From: Pseudomonadota bacterium | GTDB taxonomy: Bacteria > Pseudomonadota > Alphaproteobacteria > Rhizobiales > Xanthobacteraceae | Assembly (NCBI GenBank): GCA_023442085.1 | Contig: JAEZMT010000033.1 | Span: forward strand, 1-17,945 | Direction of reading: 5' to 3' | DNA: 17,945 nucleotides | Shown here: piece after piece, positions 1 to 6,209 of the stretch | Layout: each line of letters starts with the position of its first letter | Position numbering within the stretch: the first letter of the stretch is position 1 | Translations under genes and position numbers: made by a program | The notes under the pieces: generated by a model | The model's database searches: none | What the model was told of the DNA's origin: nothing | What the model saw: only the letters and a program-made list of their open reading frames with translations

Positions 1-749
1 TTGTAGTGGCCGTCCTCGCTCTTGTCGTAGATGGGCGCGCGGCGCTGCACCACCTCGCTCAGGCCCGCCACGTCGAACACCTCGCCCGGCCGCGCGGCGC
101 GCCACACCTCCTCCGCCAGGGTGAGGGAGGCGCGGCCGTCACCGTCGGCCATGTTCACCAGCGCCACGCGTGCCTCCTCGGTGAGCGGCAGCTCCCGCCC
201 CTCCACTTCCTCGGCGCGGGAGAGAAGCTTCGCGATGGCGTCCCCATCGAGGGAGCGGAACACCAGCACGCGGGCGCGCGAGAGAAGCGCCGCGTTCAGC
301 TCGAAGGAGGGGTTTTCCGTGGTGGCGCCCACCAGCGTCACCGTGCCGTCCTCCATGACGGGCAGGAAGCTATCCTGCTGGGCGCGATTGAAGCGGTGGA
401 TCTCGTCCACGAAGAGCAGCGTCGCGGTGCCCGAGAGGCGGCGGCCGCGGGCCTGCTCGAACACCTTCTTCAGGTCGGCGACGCCGGAGAAGATGGCGGA
501 GATCTGCTCGAAATGGAGATCGGTCGCCGAAGCCAGCAGGCGCGCCACGGTGGTCTTGCCCGTGCCCGGCGGCCCCCACAGGATGAGCGAGCCGAGGGAG
601 CGCGTCTCCAGCATGCGCGAGAGCACGCCGTCCGGCCCCACCAGATGGTCCTGGCCCACCACCTCCGAGAGGCGCGACGGGCGCAGCCGGTCGGCGAGGG
701 GGCGCGCCACCCCCTCCCCCAGTCCCGCTGCCTCGAACAGGTCGCCCAT
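1..749 (-). CDS. rarA: Replication-associated recombination protein A (RarA/MgsA), AAA+ ATPase, 5' part only
   Basis: This is the N-terminal 249 codons of a RarA/MgsA-family AAA+ ATPase, cytoplasmic, which acts at stalled or gapped replication forks and is related to clamp loaders (family knowledge). The translation shows Walker A GPPGTGKT at about residues 59-66, Walker B with DEIHRF at about 116-121, a sensor-1 stretch GATTENPSF at about 141-149, and an LLSRAR arginine-finger region at about 155-160. Full-length members are about 430-440 residues, so the C-terminal oligomerisation part lies outside the window; this is the window edge, not a truncation. The ATG at 749 opens on MGDLFEAAG, the usual start for the family, with GAGG a few bases upstream. 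The start lies 20 bp after the stop of the Deg protease gene, so the two are probably co-transcribed. Confidence 0.93.
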   Translation of the reverse strand, partial: MGDLFEAAGLGEGVARPLADRLRPSRLSEVVGQDHLVGPDGVLSRMLETRSLGSLILWGPPGTGKTTVARLLASATDLHFEQISAIFSGVADLKKVFEQARGRRLSGTATLLFVDEIHRFNRAQQDSFLPVMEDGTVTLVGATTENPSFELNAALLSRARVLVFRSLDGDAIAKLLSRAEEVEGRELPLTEEARVALVNMADGDGRASLTLAEEVWRAARPGEVFDVAGLSEVVQRRAPIYDKSEDGHY

Positions 750-769
750 GGGTGCCTCGACCGGCTCCG

Positions 770-2227
770 TCAGCCGCGCAGGACGGCGGTGATGCTGCGC
801 CCGCCGCGCAGCACGGTCACGCGCCAGCCACGCTGGGGCACCGACGACAGCTGGTCGAGATCGCGCGTGCGGCCGACCTTCTCATTATTCACCTCGACAA
901 TGACATCCCCCGGCCGGAAGCCGGCCGCCGCGGCAGGCGAATTGTCCTGCACGTCATAAACGACGACGCCCGTGGCGTTCGCATCCACCTTCAGTTCCTC
1001 GGCGACAGCCGGGGACAGGTTGACGATGGTCGCCCCGGCGAAGGGCGAGCGGCCCCTCATCAGCAGTTCCTCACGCGGGACCGTCTCCGGCGCCACTTCC
1101 AGCACCACCACCAGCGTCTGTTCTTGGCCGGAGCGGTTCACCAGCAGCGCCGCCTTGCCGCCAATAGGGCGGGTTGCGAGCCGGTAGTTGAGGGATTCCG
1201 GATCGTCGATCCCGAGCCCCTCCACCGACACCACGAGATCACCGGTCTTGAGCCCGGCCTTGGCGGCGGGGCTGCCGGCGGTGACGCTCTGCACCAGAAC
1301 GCCGGTGGGGCGCGGCAGTCCGAGGCTCTCCGCGATGTCCGGCGTCACCCGCTGGAGCCGCGCGCCCAGCCACGGCCGGCGCACCGTCTTTGACCCGCTC
1401 TTGGCCTGCTCCACCACGACCCGGCCCATGTTGGCGGGGATGGCGAAGCCGATGCCGTGCGAACCACCGGAGCGCGAATAGATGGCGGAATTAATGCCCA
1501 CAACCCGCCCGGCCATGTCCACAAGCGGACCGCCGGAATTGCCCGGATTGATAGCCGCGTCGGTCTGGATGAAAAACTGGTAGTCGGAGACGCCCACCTG
1601 CGTGCGCGCCAGCGCCGAGACGATGCCCTGCGTCACCGTCTGGCCGACGCCGAAAGGATCTCCGATGGCCAGCACGAGGTCGCCCACGGCAAGGCCATCC
1701 GAATCGCCCAGCTCCAAGAAGGGGAAGCGCTCCTTGGTGTCACCCTTGATGCGCAGCACGGCGAGGTCAGTGCGCTGGTCGCGCAGCAGAACCTCGGCTT
1801 CGTACTCGCGCCGGTCATTGAGCGCGATGCGGATTTCGTCCGCCCCCTCGATGACGTGGTAATTGGTGAGGACCAGCCCCGAGGGATCGACGATCACGCC
1901 CGAGCCCAGCGAGCGCTGCACCCGCTCCGGCGCGCGCAGGCCCGGGCCATCGCCGGGACCACCCGGACCGCCGGGGCCTGGCATGCCGAAGAAGCGGCGG
2001 AAGAAGGGGTCATCGAAGATCGGATTGACCCGCTGCTGCGCCGTCTTCAGCGCATAGACGTTCACCACCGCCGGCGCCGTCTTCGCCACCACCGGCGCGA
2101 AGGTTAGCGTCACCTCCGCCTGCGAGGCGGGCACGCGCTGCTGCGCCGCCGGCTGGGCGAAGGCGGGGGCGGCGAGGAGAAGCGCGAAGGCGGCCGCTGC
2201 CGCCATTTGGGGAAACCGTCCGAACAT
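770..2227 (-). CDS. Do/DegP-DegQ family periplasmic serine endopeptidase with two PDZ domains
   Basis: A 485-residue HtrA/Deg protease, expected to degrade or refold misfolded envelope proteins in the periplasm. A Sec signal peptide is visible at residues 1-24 (hydrophobic Ala/Leu core ending AFA before Gln25). The chymotrypsin-like domain carries the triad His124 (TNYHVIEG), Asp154 (RTDLAVL) and Ser231 (NPGNSGGPL). PDZ1 spans about 285-378 and PDZ2 about 390-484. A Gly/Pro-rich insert at about 82-96 lies in the LA-loop region before the protease core. The ATG at 2227 has AAGGGTGA just upstream; an in-frame Met8 is an alternative. The gene follows the rplQ terminator, so it probably has its own promoter, although I see no convincing sigma70 or RpoH box between 2228 and 2352. 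rarA follows 20 bp downstream. Which Deg paralogue this is cannot be decided from sequence alone. Confidence 0.95.
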   Translation of the reverse strand: MFGRFPQMAAAAAFALLLAAPAFAQPAAQQRVPASQAEVTLTFAPVVAKTAPAVVNVYALKTAQQRVNPIFDDPFFRRFFGMPGPGGPGGPGDGPGLRAPERVQRSLGSGVIVDPSGLVLTNYHVIEGADEIRIALNDRREYEAEVLLRDQRTDLAVLRIKGDTKERFPFLELGDSDGLAVGDLVLAIGDPFGVGQTVTQGIVSALARTQVGVSDYQFFIQTDAAINPGNSGGPLVDMAGRVVGINSAIYSRSGGSHGIGFAIPANMGRVVVEQAKSGSKTVRRPWLGARLQRVTPDIAESLGLPRPTGVLVQSVTAGSPAAKAGLKTGDLVVSVEGLGIDDPESLNYRLATRPIGGKAALLVNRSGQEQTLVVVLEVAPETVPREELLMRGRSPFAGATIVNLSPAVAEELKVDANATGVVVYDVQDNSPAAAAGFRPGDVIVEVNNEKVGRTRDLDQLSSVPQRGWRVTVLRGGRSITAVLRG

Positions 2228-2352
2228 AACGTCACCCTTGAAGCCTGCTCCGCGCTCAATGCTGGACGGAGCGCCCCGTTGCCGCCGAGGCCGTCGTCAG
2301 CCGAATCACGCGGTGACACGGATCTTCGCAACGAAAGACATTCTCTCGAACG

Positions 2353-2383
2353 AAAAAAGGGCGGTCCGAGGACCGCCCCTTTT
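2353..2383 (-). terminator. Intrinsic terminator after rplQ
   Basis: Read on the minus strand, there is a perfect GGGCGGTC/GACCGCCC stem (plus-strand arms 2359-2366 and 2371-2378) with a CTCG tetraloop, followed immediately by six T residues (2358-2353). An A-rich/T-rich pair flanks both sides, so it could also work on the plus strand. It sits about 40 nt after the rplQ stop and should close the ribosomal superoperon and separate it from the protease-rarA unit. Confidence 0.92.
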
Positions 2384-2421
2384 CATACGTTCGCATCCAA
2401 GGCTGCTCACGCAGCCCGGTC

Positions 2422-2841
2422 TCACGCCGCCTCGGCAGCGGCAGCGGCGGTGCGGGCGTGGTCGGCGGCGCCCTTGGCGTCCACGTCACGATCCACGAAC
2501 TCGATCACCGCGACGGCGGTGTTGTCGCCGTAGCGGAAGCCGGCCTTGACGATGCGGGTGTAGCCGCCCGGACGGGCCGCATAGCGGGGCGCCAGCACGT
2601 CGAACAGCTTCTTGACCACGGCCTGGTCCTTCAGCTCGGCGATCGCCTGGCGGCGGGCGTGCAGGTCGCCGCGACGGGCGAGGGTCACGAGCTTCTCCAC
2701 CACCGGGCGAAGATCCTTCGCCTTGGGCAGGGTGGTCACGATCTGCTCGTGGGTGATGAGGGCGCCCGCGAGATTGGAGAACATCGCCTTGCGGTGCTCC
2801 CAGGTGCGGTTGAACTTGCGGTGTACCTTGCCGTGACGCAT
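2422..2841 (-). CDS. rplQ: Large ribosomal subunit protein bL17
   Basis: bL17 of the 50S subunit, 139 residues. The N-terminus MRHGKVHRKFNRTWEHRKAM is diagnostic and the body aligns in layout with the family, including the AELKDQAVVKKLFDVL helix and the IEFVDRD ending. An Ala-rich tail at about 120-139 is typical of alphaproteobacterial members. AGGAG lies about 9 bases before the ATG. It is the last gene of the alpha block, 103 bp after rpoA, and is followed by an intrinsic terminator. The longer space to rpoA suggests independent translation initiation rather than coupling. Confidence 0.98.
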   Translation of the reverse strand: MRHGKVHRKFNRTWEHRKAMFSNLAGALITHEQIVTTLPKAKDLRPVVEKLVTLARRGDLHARRQAIAELKDQAVVKKLFDVLAPRYAARPGGYTRIVKAGFRYGDNTAVAVIEFVDRDVDAKGAADHARTAAAAAEAA

Positions 2842-2944
2842 GACGGCGAACTCCTGAAGATGGCGACGGACGAGCCGGTCGATGGGTTGCGCGGCTCGGG
2901 CCGCTCGAAAGGGGTCGGGGCAGCGTGCCGCCCCGGATTGCGGA

Positions 2945-3961
2945 TCAGTAGTGCTCCTCGAAGCGCTTGGCCAGCTCTTCGATGTTCTCGGGCGGCCAGC
3001 CGGGCACTTCCATGCCGAGATGCAGGCCGAGGGAGGCGAGCACCTCCTTGATCTCGTTGAGCGACTTCCGGCCGAAATTCGGCGTGCGGAGCATCTCCGT
3101 CTCGCTCTTCTGGATCAGGTCGCCAATGTAGACGATGTTGTCGTTCTTCAGGCAGTTGGCCGAACGGACGGAGAGCTCGAGCTCGTCCACCTTCTTCAGC
3201 AGGGCCGGAGAGAACGGCAGCGTCTGGATCGCGGTCGCCTCGCTCTCGCGCTTGGGCTCCTCGAAGTTGACGAAGATCTCCAGCTGGTCCTGCAAGATGC
3301 GCGCGGCATAGGCCAGCGCGTCCTCGGCCGTGATCGAGCCGTTGGTCTCGATCTGGAGCGTCAGCTTGTCATAGTCGAGGATCTGGCCCTCACGGGTGTT
3401 CTCGACCTTGTAGGAGACCTTGCGCACCGGCGAGTAGAGGCTGTCGATCGGGATCAGGCCGATCGGCGCATCCTCGGGACGGTTGCGGTCGGCGGCCACG
3501 TAGCCCTTGCCGGTGTCCACCGTGAACTCGATGCGCAGCTCCGCGCCCTCGTCCAGGGTGCAGATAGGCAGGTTCGGGTTCAGGATCTGCACGTCGCCGA
3601 CGGTCTGGATGTCGCCGGCCACCAGCACGCCGGGGCCGGTCTTCTTGGCCACCATGCGCTTCGGGCCATCGCCCTGCATGCGGATGGCCACATCCTTCAC
3701 GTTGAGGATGATGTCGGTCACGTCCTCACGCACGCCCGGAATGGACGAGAACTCGTGCAGCACGCCGTCGATGTGGATCGAGGTCACCGCCGCGCCCTGG
3801 AGCGACGACAGGAGGATGCGGCGCAGGGCGTTGCCGAGGGTCATGCCGAAGCCACGCTCCAGCGGCTCGGCGACGACGGTCGCGAAGCGCTTGGGATCGT
3901 GGCCCGGATTGACCTGCAGCTTCTCGGGCTTGATCAGCTCTTGCCAATTCTTCTGAATCAC
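2945..3961 (-). CDS. rpoA: DNA-directed RNA polymerase subunit alpha
   Basis: The alpha subunit scaffolds core RNA polymerase assembly and contacts promoter UP elements and activators. The N-terminal domain shows the dimerisation core (LERGFGMTLGNALRRILLSS) and the C-terminal domain shows the helix-hairpin-helix region (LRTPNFGRKSLNEIKEVL); the protein ends KRFEEHY as in rhizobial homologues. I chose the GTG at 3961 (338 residues, starting at IQKNWQELIKP), because relatives begin there and AAGGTGA sits five bases upstream. An in-frame GTG at 3991 would add ten residues not usual for the family. The gene follows rpsK after 157 bp and precedes rplQ, the standard alpha-operon order. Confidence 0.95.
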   Translation of the reverse strand: MIQKNWQELIKPEKLQVNPGHDPKRFATVVAEPLERGFGMTLGNALRRILLSSLQGAAVTSIHIDGVLHEFSSIPGVREDVTDIILNVKDVAIRMQGDGPKRMVAKKTGPGVLVAGDIQTVGDVQILNPNLPICTLDEGAELRIEFTVDTGKGYVAADRNRPEDAPIGLIPIDSLYSPVRKVSYKVENTREGQILDYDKLTLQIETNGSITAEDALAYAARILQDQLEIFVNFEEPKRESEATAIQTLPFSPALLKKVDELELSVRSANCLKNDNIVYIGDLIQKSETEMLRTPNFGRKSLNEIKEVLASLGLHLGMEVPGWPPENIEELAKRFEEHY

Positions 3962-4118
3962 TTGCTTCACCTTGCTTTCTCGCCGGGCCACGGCAAGCTG
4001 CCGGGGTGGTGAGCCTCAACCGGAGGCCATCATCCAGAGGCCAGGCCCGTCCCGCTCGGGGGAGGAGAAACCGGGCTTGATCCCCACGGGCCGGGCCCGC
4101 GGAGGAACGAAGAGCGGA

Positions 4119-4508
4119 TCAGACGCGGCGGCGCTTGCGCGGACGGCAGCCGTTGTGCGGGATCGGCGTCACGTCGCGGATCGAAGTGACGAGGAAACCC
4201 GCCGCCTGCAGCGCGCGAAGGGCGGACTCACGGCCAGAACCCGGACCGCACACTTCCACCTCAAGGGTGCGCATGCCGTGCTCGGCCGCCTTGCGGGCCG
4301 CGTCCTCGGCCGCAACCTGCGCGGCGTACGGGGTGGACTTGCGCGAGCCCTTGAAGCCCATCGCACCGGCCGAGGACCAGGAGATGGTGTTGCCCTGGGC
4401 GTCGGTGATGGTGATCATGGTGTTGTTGAACGAGGCGTTCACATGCGCCACGCCGGAGGCGATGTTCTTGCGCTCGCGGCGCTTCACGCGTGTTGCTTCT
4501 TTAGCCAT
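4119..4508 (-). CDS. rpsK: Small ribosomal subunit protein uS11
   Basis: uS11 of the 30S platform, 129 residues, the usual length. It shows the conserved ASFNNTMITITDAQGN segment (25-40), the GFKGSRKSTPYAAQ segment (51-64), the CGPGSGRESALRALQAAGF signature (87-105), and the basic tail PHNGCRPRKRRRV that reaches the decoding region. The ATG at 4508 begins MAKEATRVKRRERKNI, typical for alphaproteobacteria. It lies 122 bp downstream of rpsM, across a strong hairpin, and upstream of rpoA. Confidence 0.98.
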   Translation of the reverse strand: MAKEATRVKRRERKNIASGVAHVNASFNNTMITITDAQGNTISWSSAGAMGFKGSRKSTPYAAQVAAEDAARKAAEHGMRTLEVEVCGPGSGRESALRALQAAGFLVTSIRDVTPIPHNGCRPRKRRRV

Positions 4509-4562
4509 CTGTCTCTCAGATCCTTCAGGCGCGCCCGTAACTCCAGGCGCTCGGGATGGCCC

Positions 4563-4608
4563 TTGACGGGCCGGTCAACGGGGAAAGGCCGGCTTGGCCG
4601 GCCTCCCC
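4563..4608 (-). other. Tandem hairpins in the rpsM-rpsK gap
   Basis: On the minus strand a GGCCGGC/GCCGGCC stem (plus-strand arms 4587-4593 and 4597-4603) with a CAA loop is extended outward by GGGG/CCCC (4580-4583 with 4605-4608), with a small bulge. A second short stem, TTGAC/GTCAA, follows at 4563-4578. There is no T-run, so this is more likely an RNA stability, processing or pausing element than a terminator. The downstream genes rpsK-rpoA-rplQ must be read through it. Confidence 0.55.
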
Positions 4609-4630
4609 AATTCTCAGGCCGTGCGGCCGA

Positions 4631-4999
4631 TCACTTCTTCTTGCCGGCGATCGGCTTCGCCGGACCCTTGCGGGTGCGGGCGTTGGTGTGGGTGCGCTGG
4701 CCGCGCACCGGCAGGCCACGGCGATGGCGCAGGCCGCGGTAGCAGCCGAGGTCCATCAGGCGCTTGATGTTCATCGCCACTTCGCGGCGCAGGTCGCCTT
4801 CCACGATGTAGTCGCGGTCGATGGTCTCGCGGATCTGCAGCACTTCCTGGTCGGTCAGCTGGTTCACGCGACGCTCGGCGGGAATGCCCACCTTCTCGAC
4901 GATCTCTTCAGCCTTCTTGGGGCCGATGCCGTGGATGTACTGGAGCGCGATGACGACGCGCTTGTTGGTGGGGATGTTGACGCCTGCAATACGAGCCAC
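4631..4999 (-). CDS. rpsM: Small ribosomal subunit protein uS13
   Basis: uS13 of the 30S head, which contacts P-site tRNA and the B1 bridges; 122 residues. The helix-hairpin-helix GIGPKKA is at 24-30 and the RHRRGLPVRGQRTHTNARTR signature is at 91-110, with a basic Lys-rich tail. I set the start at the GTG at 4999, giving MARIAGVNIPT, the near-universal N-terminus; GGAGAG sits just upstream of it. An ATG at 5011 would add four residues and would lie on top of that ribosome-binding site, so it is unlikely. It is first in the alpha block here, since rpmJ, which precedes it in many bacteria, is absent. Confidence 0.97.
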   Translation of the reverse strand: MARIAGVNIPTNKRVVIALQYIHGIGPKKAEEIVEKVGIPAERRVNQLTDQEVLQIRETIDRDYIVEGDLRREVAMNIKRLMDLGCYRGLRHRRGLPVRGQRTHTNARTRKGPAKPIAGKKK

Positions 5000-5175
5000 T
5001 GCGCTCTCCATGTGGGCCTGCGCCCGAAGGCGGCTGGCCGGTTGTTGTCCCCGCGTCCGGTGGAGGCCGGCCCATGCGGGATCTTGACGAATGCTGCCCC
5101 GGATACGACAAAGCAGCCGCCCTGCCCGACCCTTTCGGGTGGACCGAACGGCACCTTTTCCGAAGCGAGGGAGTG
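5000..5175 (-). promoter_or_regulatory. Putative structured 5' leader of rpsM (about 170 nt)
   Basis: This is the stretch between the promoter-like site and the rpsM start. On the minus strand it contains an ACCC/GGGT stem capped by a GAAA tetraloop (near 5129), a GCTGC/GCAGC stem, and a long-range GGCCGG/CCGGCC inverted repeat close to rpsM. Short open frames here are Arg/Gly/Pro-rich and unconvincing. Ribosomal-protein leaders are often feedback-controlled by one of their products, but I recognise no known motif, so a regulatory role is inference. Confidence 0.4.
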
Positions 5176-5204
5176 CCCATAGCGGAGATTCCGCGATGGG
5201 TCAA
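5176..5204 (-). promoter_or_regulatory. Candidate sigma70-type promoter for rpsM-rpsK-rpoA-rplQ
   Basis: Minus-strand TTGACC (plus 5199-5204) is a 5/6 match to the -35 consensus. It is followed after exactly 17 bases by TATGGG (plus 5176-5181), a 3/6 match to the -10 consensus; alphaproteobacterial promoters typically keep a strong -35 and a weak -10. Transcription would start near 5169. The position makes sense, since it lies downstream of the adk terminator and upstream of the alpha block. The -35 box overlaps the stop codon of the frameshifted small gene. Confidence 0.55.
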
Positions 5205-5507
5205 GGGCATGAGCCCCTGCCTCCCGGCCAGCCCAGGACCACGATCCGCTCCGCCGCTCCTTGCGGATTGCCGGAACCAGCGGGAAGGCCGATTTCGCTC
5301 ACGGCGATGAGCTCGAGCAGCGCCTCGATATCTCCCGACGCCGGCATTTTCCGCCAGTGCCCGGACCACGCGGCCGGCATCGCCTTCGTATTCGTCCCGC
5401 GCCTGGGCAATCTCCCGGACACCGATGGGATCCCACACATCGATCAGAACCTGCCGGACGGCGCTGATCGCCGCTTTGACGTCAATCTTGCCGAAGTCCC
5501 GCTGCAC
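5201..5507 (-). pseudogene. Frameshifted small 'WDPIGV' hypothetical gene
   Basis: Two adjacent minus-strand frames together look like one small protein of about 100 residues. From a GTG at 5507 the first frame reads about 56 codons (to about 5340), including DVKAAISAVRQVL, then WDPIGV at 25-30 and ARDEYEGDAG at 37-45. The next frame resumes near 5336 with SGDIEALLELIAVSEIGLP and stops at 5201. The order of helix, WDPIGV, acidic DEY and closing EIGLP resembles small hypothetical proteins common in bacteria (DUF1871-like from memory, unverified). A two-base loss or one-base gain at about 5336-5342 would explain the break. The GTG start is uncertain because no clear ribosome-binding site precedes it. 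A sequencing error is the main alternative to a true pseudogene. Function unknown. Confidence 0.55.
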
Positions 5508-5549
5508 GGAGCGATTGTCCCGGCTCTCCGGCCCCACCGCAAGATGTCC

Positions 5550-5587
5550 AACGAAAAGGCCCCTCCGCCGTCCGGCGAAAGGGCCTT
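5550..5587 (-). terminator. Intrinsic terminator after adk
   Basis: On the minus strand a 14-15 bp stem, starting AAGGCCC and ending GGGGCCTT with only two G-U pairs (plus-strand arms 5573-5587 and 5556-5570), closes on a very short loop. It is followed by TTTTCGTT. It lies about 33 nt after the adk stop. This is one of the two clear Rho-independent terminators in the window and implies that secY-adk ends here. Confidence 0.88.
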
Positions 5588-5620
5588 GATCTCTTGTCGG
5601 AAGGCCGAAGCCCCCTGCCC

Positions 5621-6208
5621 TCACGCCGCTTCTGCGAGGACCCCGTCAATGGCGGCGGTGACCTGATCGATGGGCGCCATGCCGTCGATCTGCTTCAGCT
5701 GGCCGCGGGCCTTGTAGTAGGGCGCCACGACCGCGGTGTCGCGGTTGTAGGCTTCGAGGCGGGTCTTGAAGACCACAGGATCATCGTCCTTGCGCACCGG
5801 CTCGCCCTTGGCGGCGGCCTCGGCGGCGCGGTTGAGGATGCGGTTGACCAGCTTTTCCTGGTCCACCACCAGCTCGATCACCGCGTCGAGCTTGAGGCCC
5901 TTCTCGGTGAGCAGCCGGTCCAGCGCCTCGGCCTGCGCGACCGTGCGCGGGAAACCGTCGAGGATGAAACCGTTCTTCGCGTCCGCCTCGCCGATGCGCT
6001 CGGCGATGATGCCGATGACGATCTCGTCCGAGACGAGGCCACCAGCATCCATCACCGCCTTCGCCTTCAGCCCCACCGGCGTGCCCGCGGCAACCGCCGC
6101 GCGCAGCATGTCTCCGGTGGAAAGCTGGACGATGCCATGACGGGCGACCAGCCGTTGTGCCTGAGTTCCCTTGCCTGCCCCGGGCGGGCCCAGCAGCACC
6201 AGCCTCAT
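5621..6208 (-). CDS. adk: Adenylate kinase (short-LID type)
   Basis: Cytoplasmic adenylate kinase, ATP + AMP to 2 ADP, 195 residues. The P-loop GPPGAGKGT is at 7-15, the AMP-binding STGDMLR region starts at 30, DGFPRT is at 84-89, and a short LID at about 125-142 (NRAAEAAAKGEPVRKDDD) precedes RLEAYN at 150-155. The LID lacks the zinc-binding cysteines of Gram-positive long-LID enzymes and is shorter than that of E. coli, as usual in alphaproteobacteria. The ATG at 6208 comes one base after the secY stop, with GGAGGAAG inside the end of secY, so translation is probably coupled. A strong terminator follows. Confidence 0.98.
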   Translation of the reverse strand: MRLVLLGPPGAGKGTQAQRLVARHGIVQLSTGDMLRAAVAAGTPVGLKAKAVMDAGGLVSDEIVIGIIAERIGEADAKNGFILDGFPRTVAQAEALDRLLTEKGLKLDAVIELVVDQEKLVNRILNRAAEAAAKGEPVRKDDDPVVFKTRLEAYNRDTAVVAPYYKARGQLKQIDGMAPIDQVTAAIDGVLAEAA

Positions 6209-6209
6209 A

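Noticed and set aside
2228..2352. Possible heat-shock or sigma70 promoter for the Deg protease
   Set aside because: Looked for RpoH, envelope-stress and sigma70 boxes on the minus strand; the best pair (TTGCGA with a 17-base spacer) has no acceptable -10, so no promoter is called.
2882..4012. Plus-strand open frame of 376 codons opposite rpoA
   Set aside because: It is the antisense shadow of rpoA in GC-rich DNA: rich in Leu, Val, His, Arg and Asp with no recognisable domain, while the minus strand encodes a clear alpha subunit.
4864..5154. Minus-strand 96-codon frame in the rpsM leader
   Set aside because: Runs into rpsM in the wrong frame and shows no conserved feature; best explained as leader sequence.
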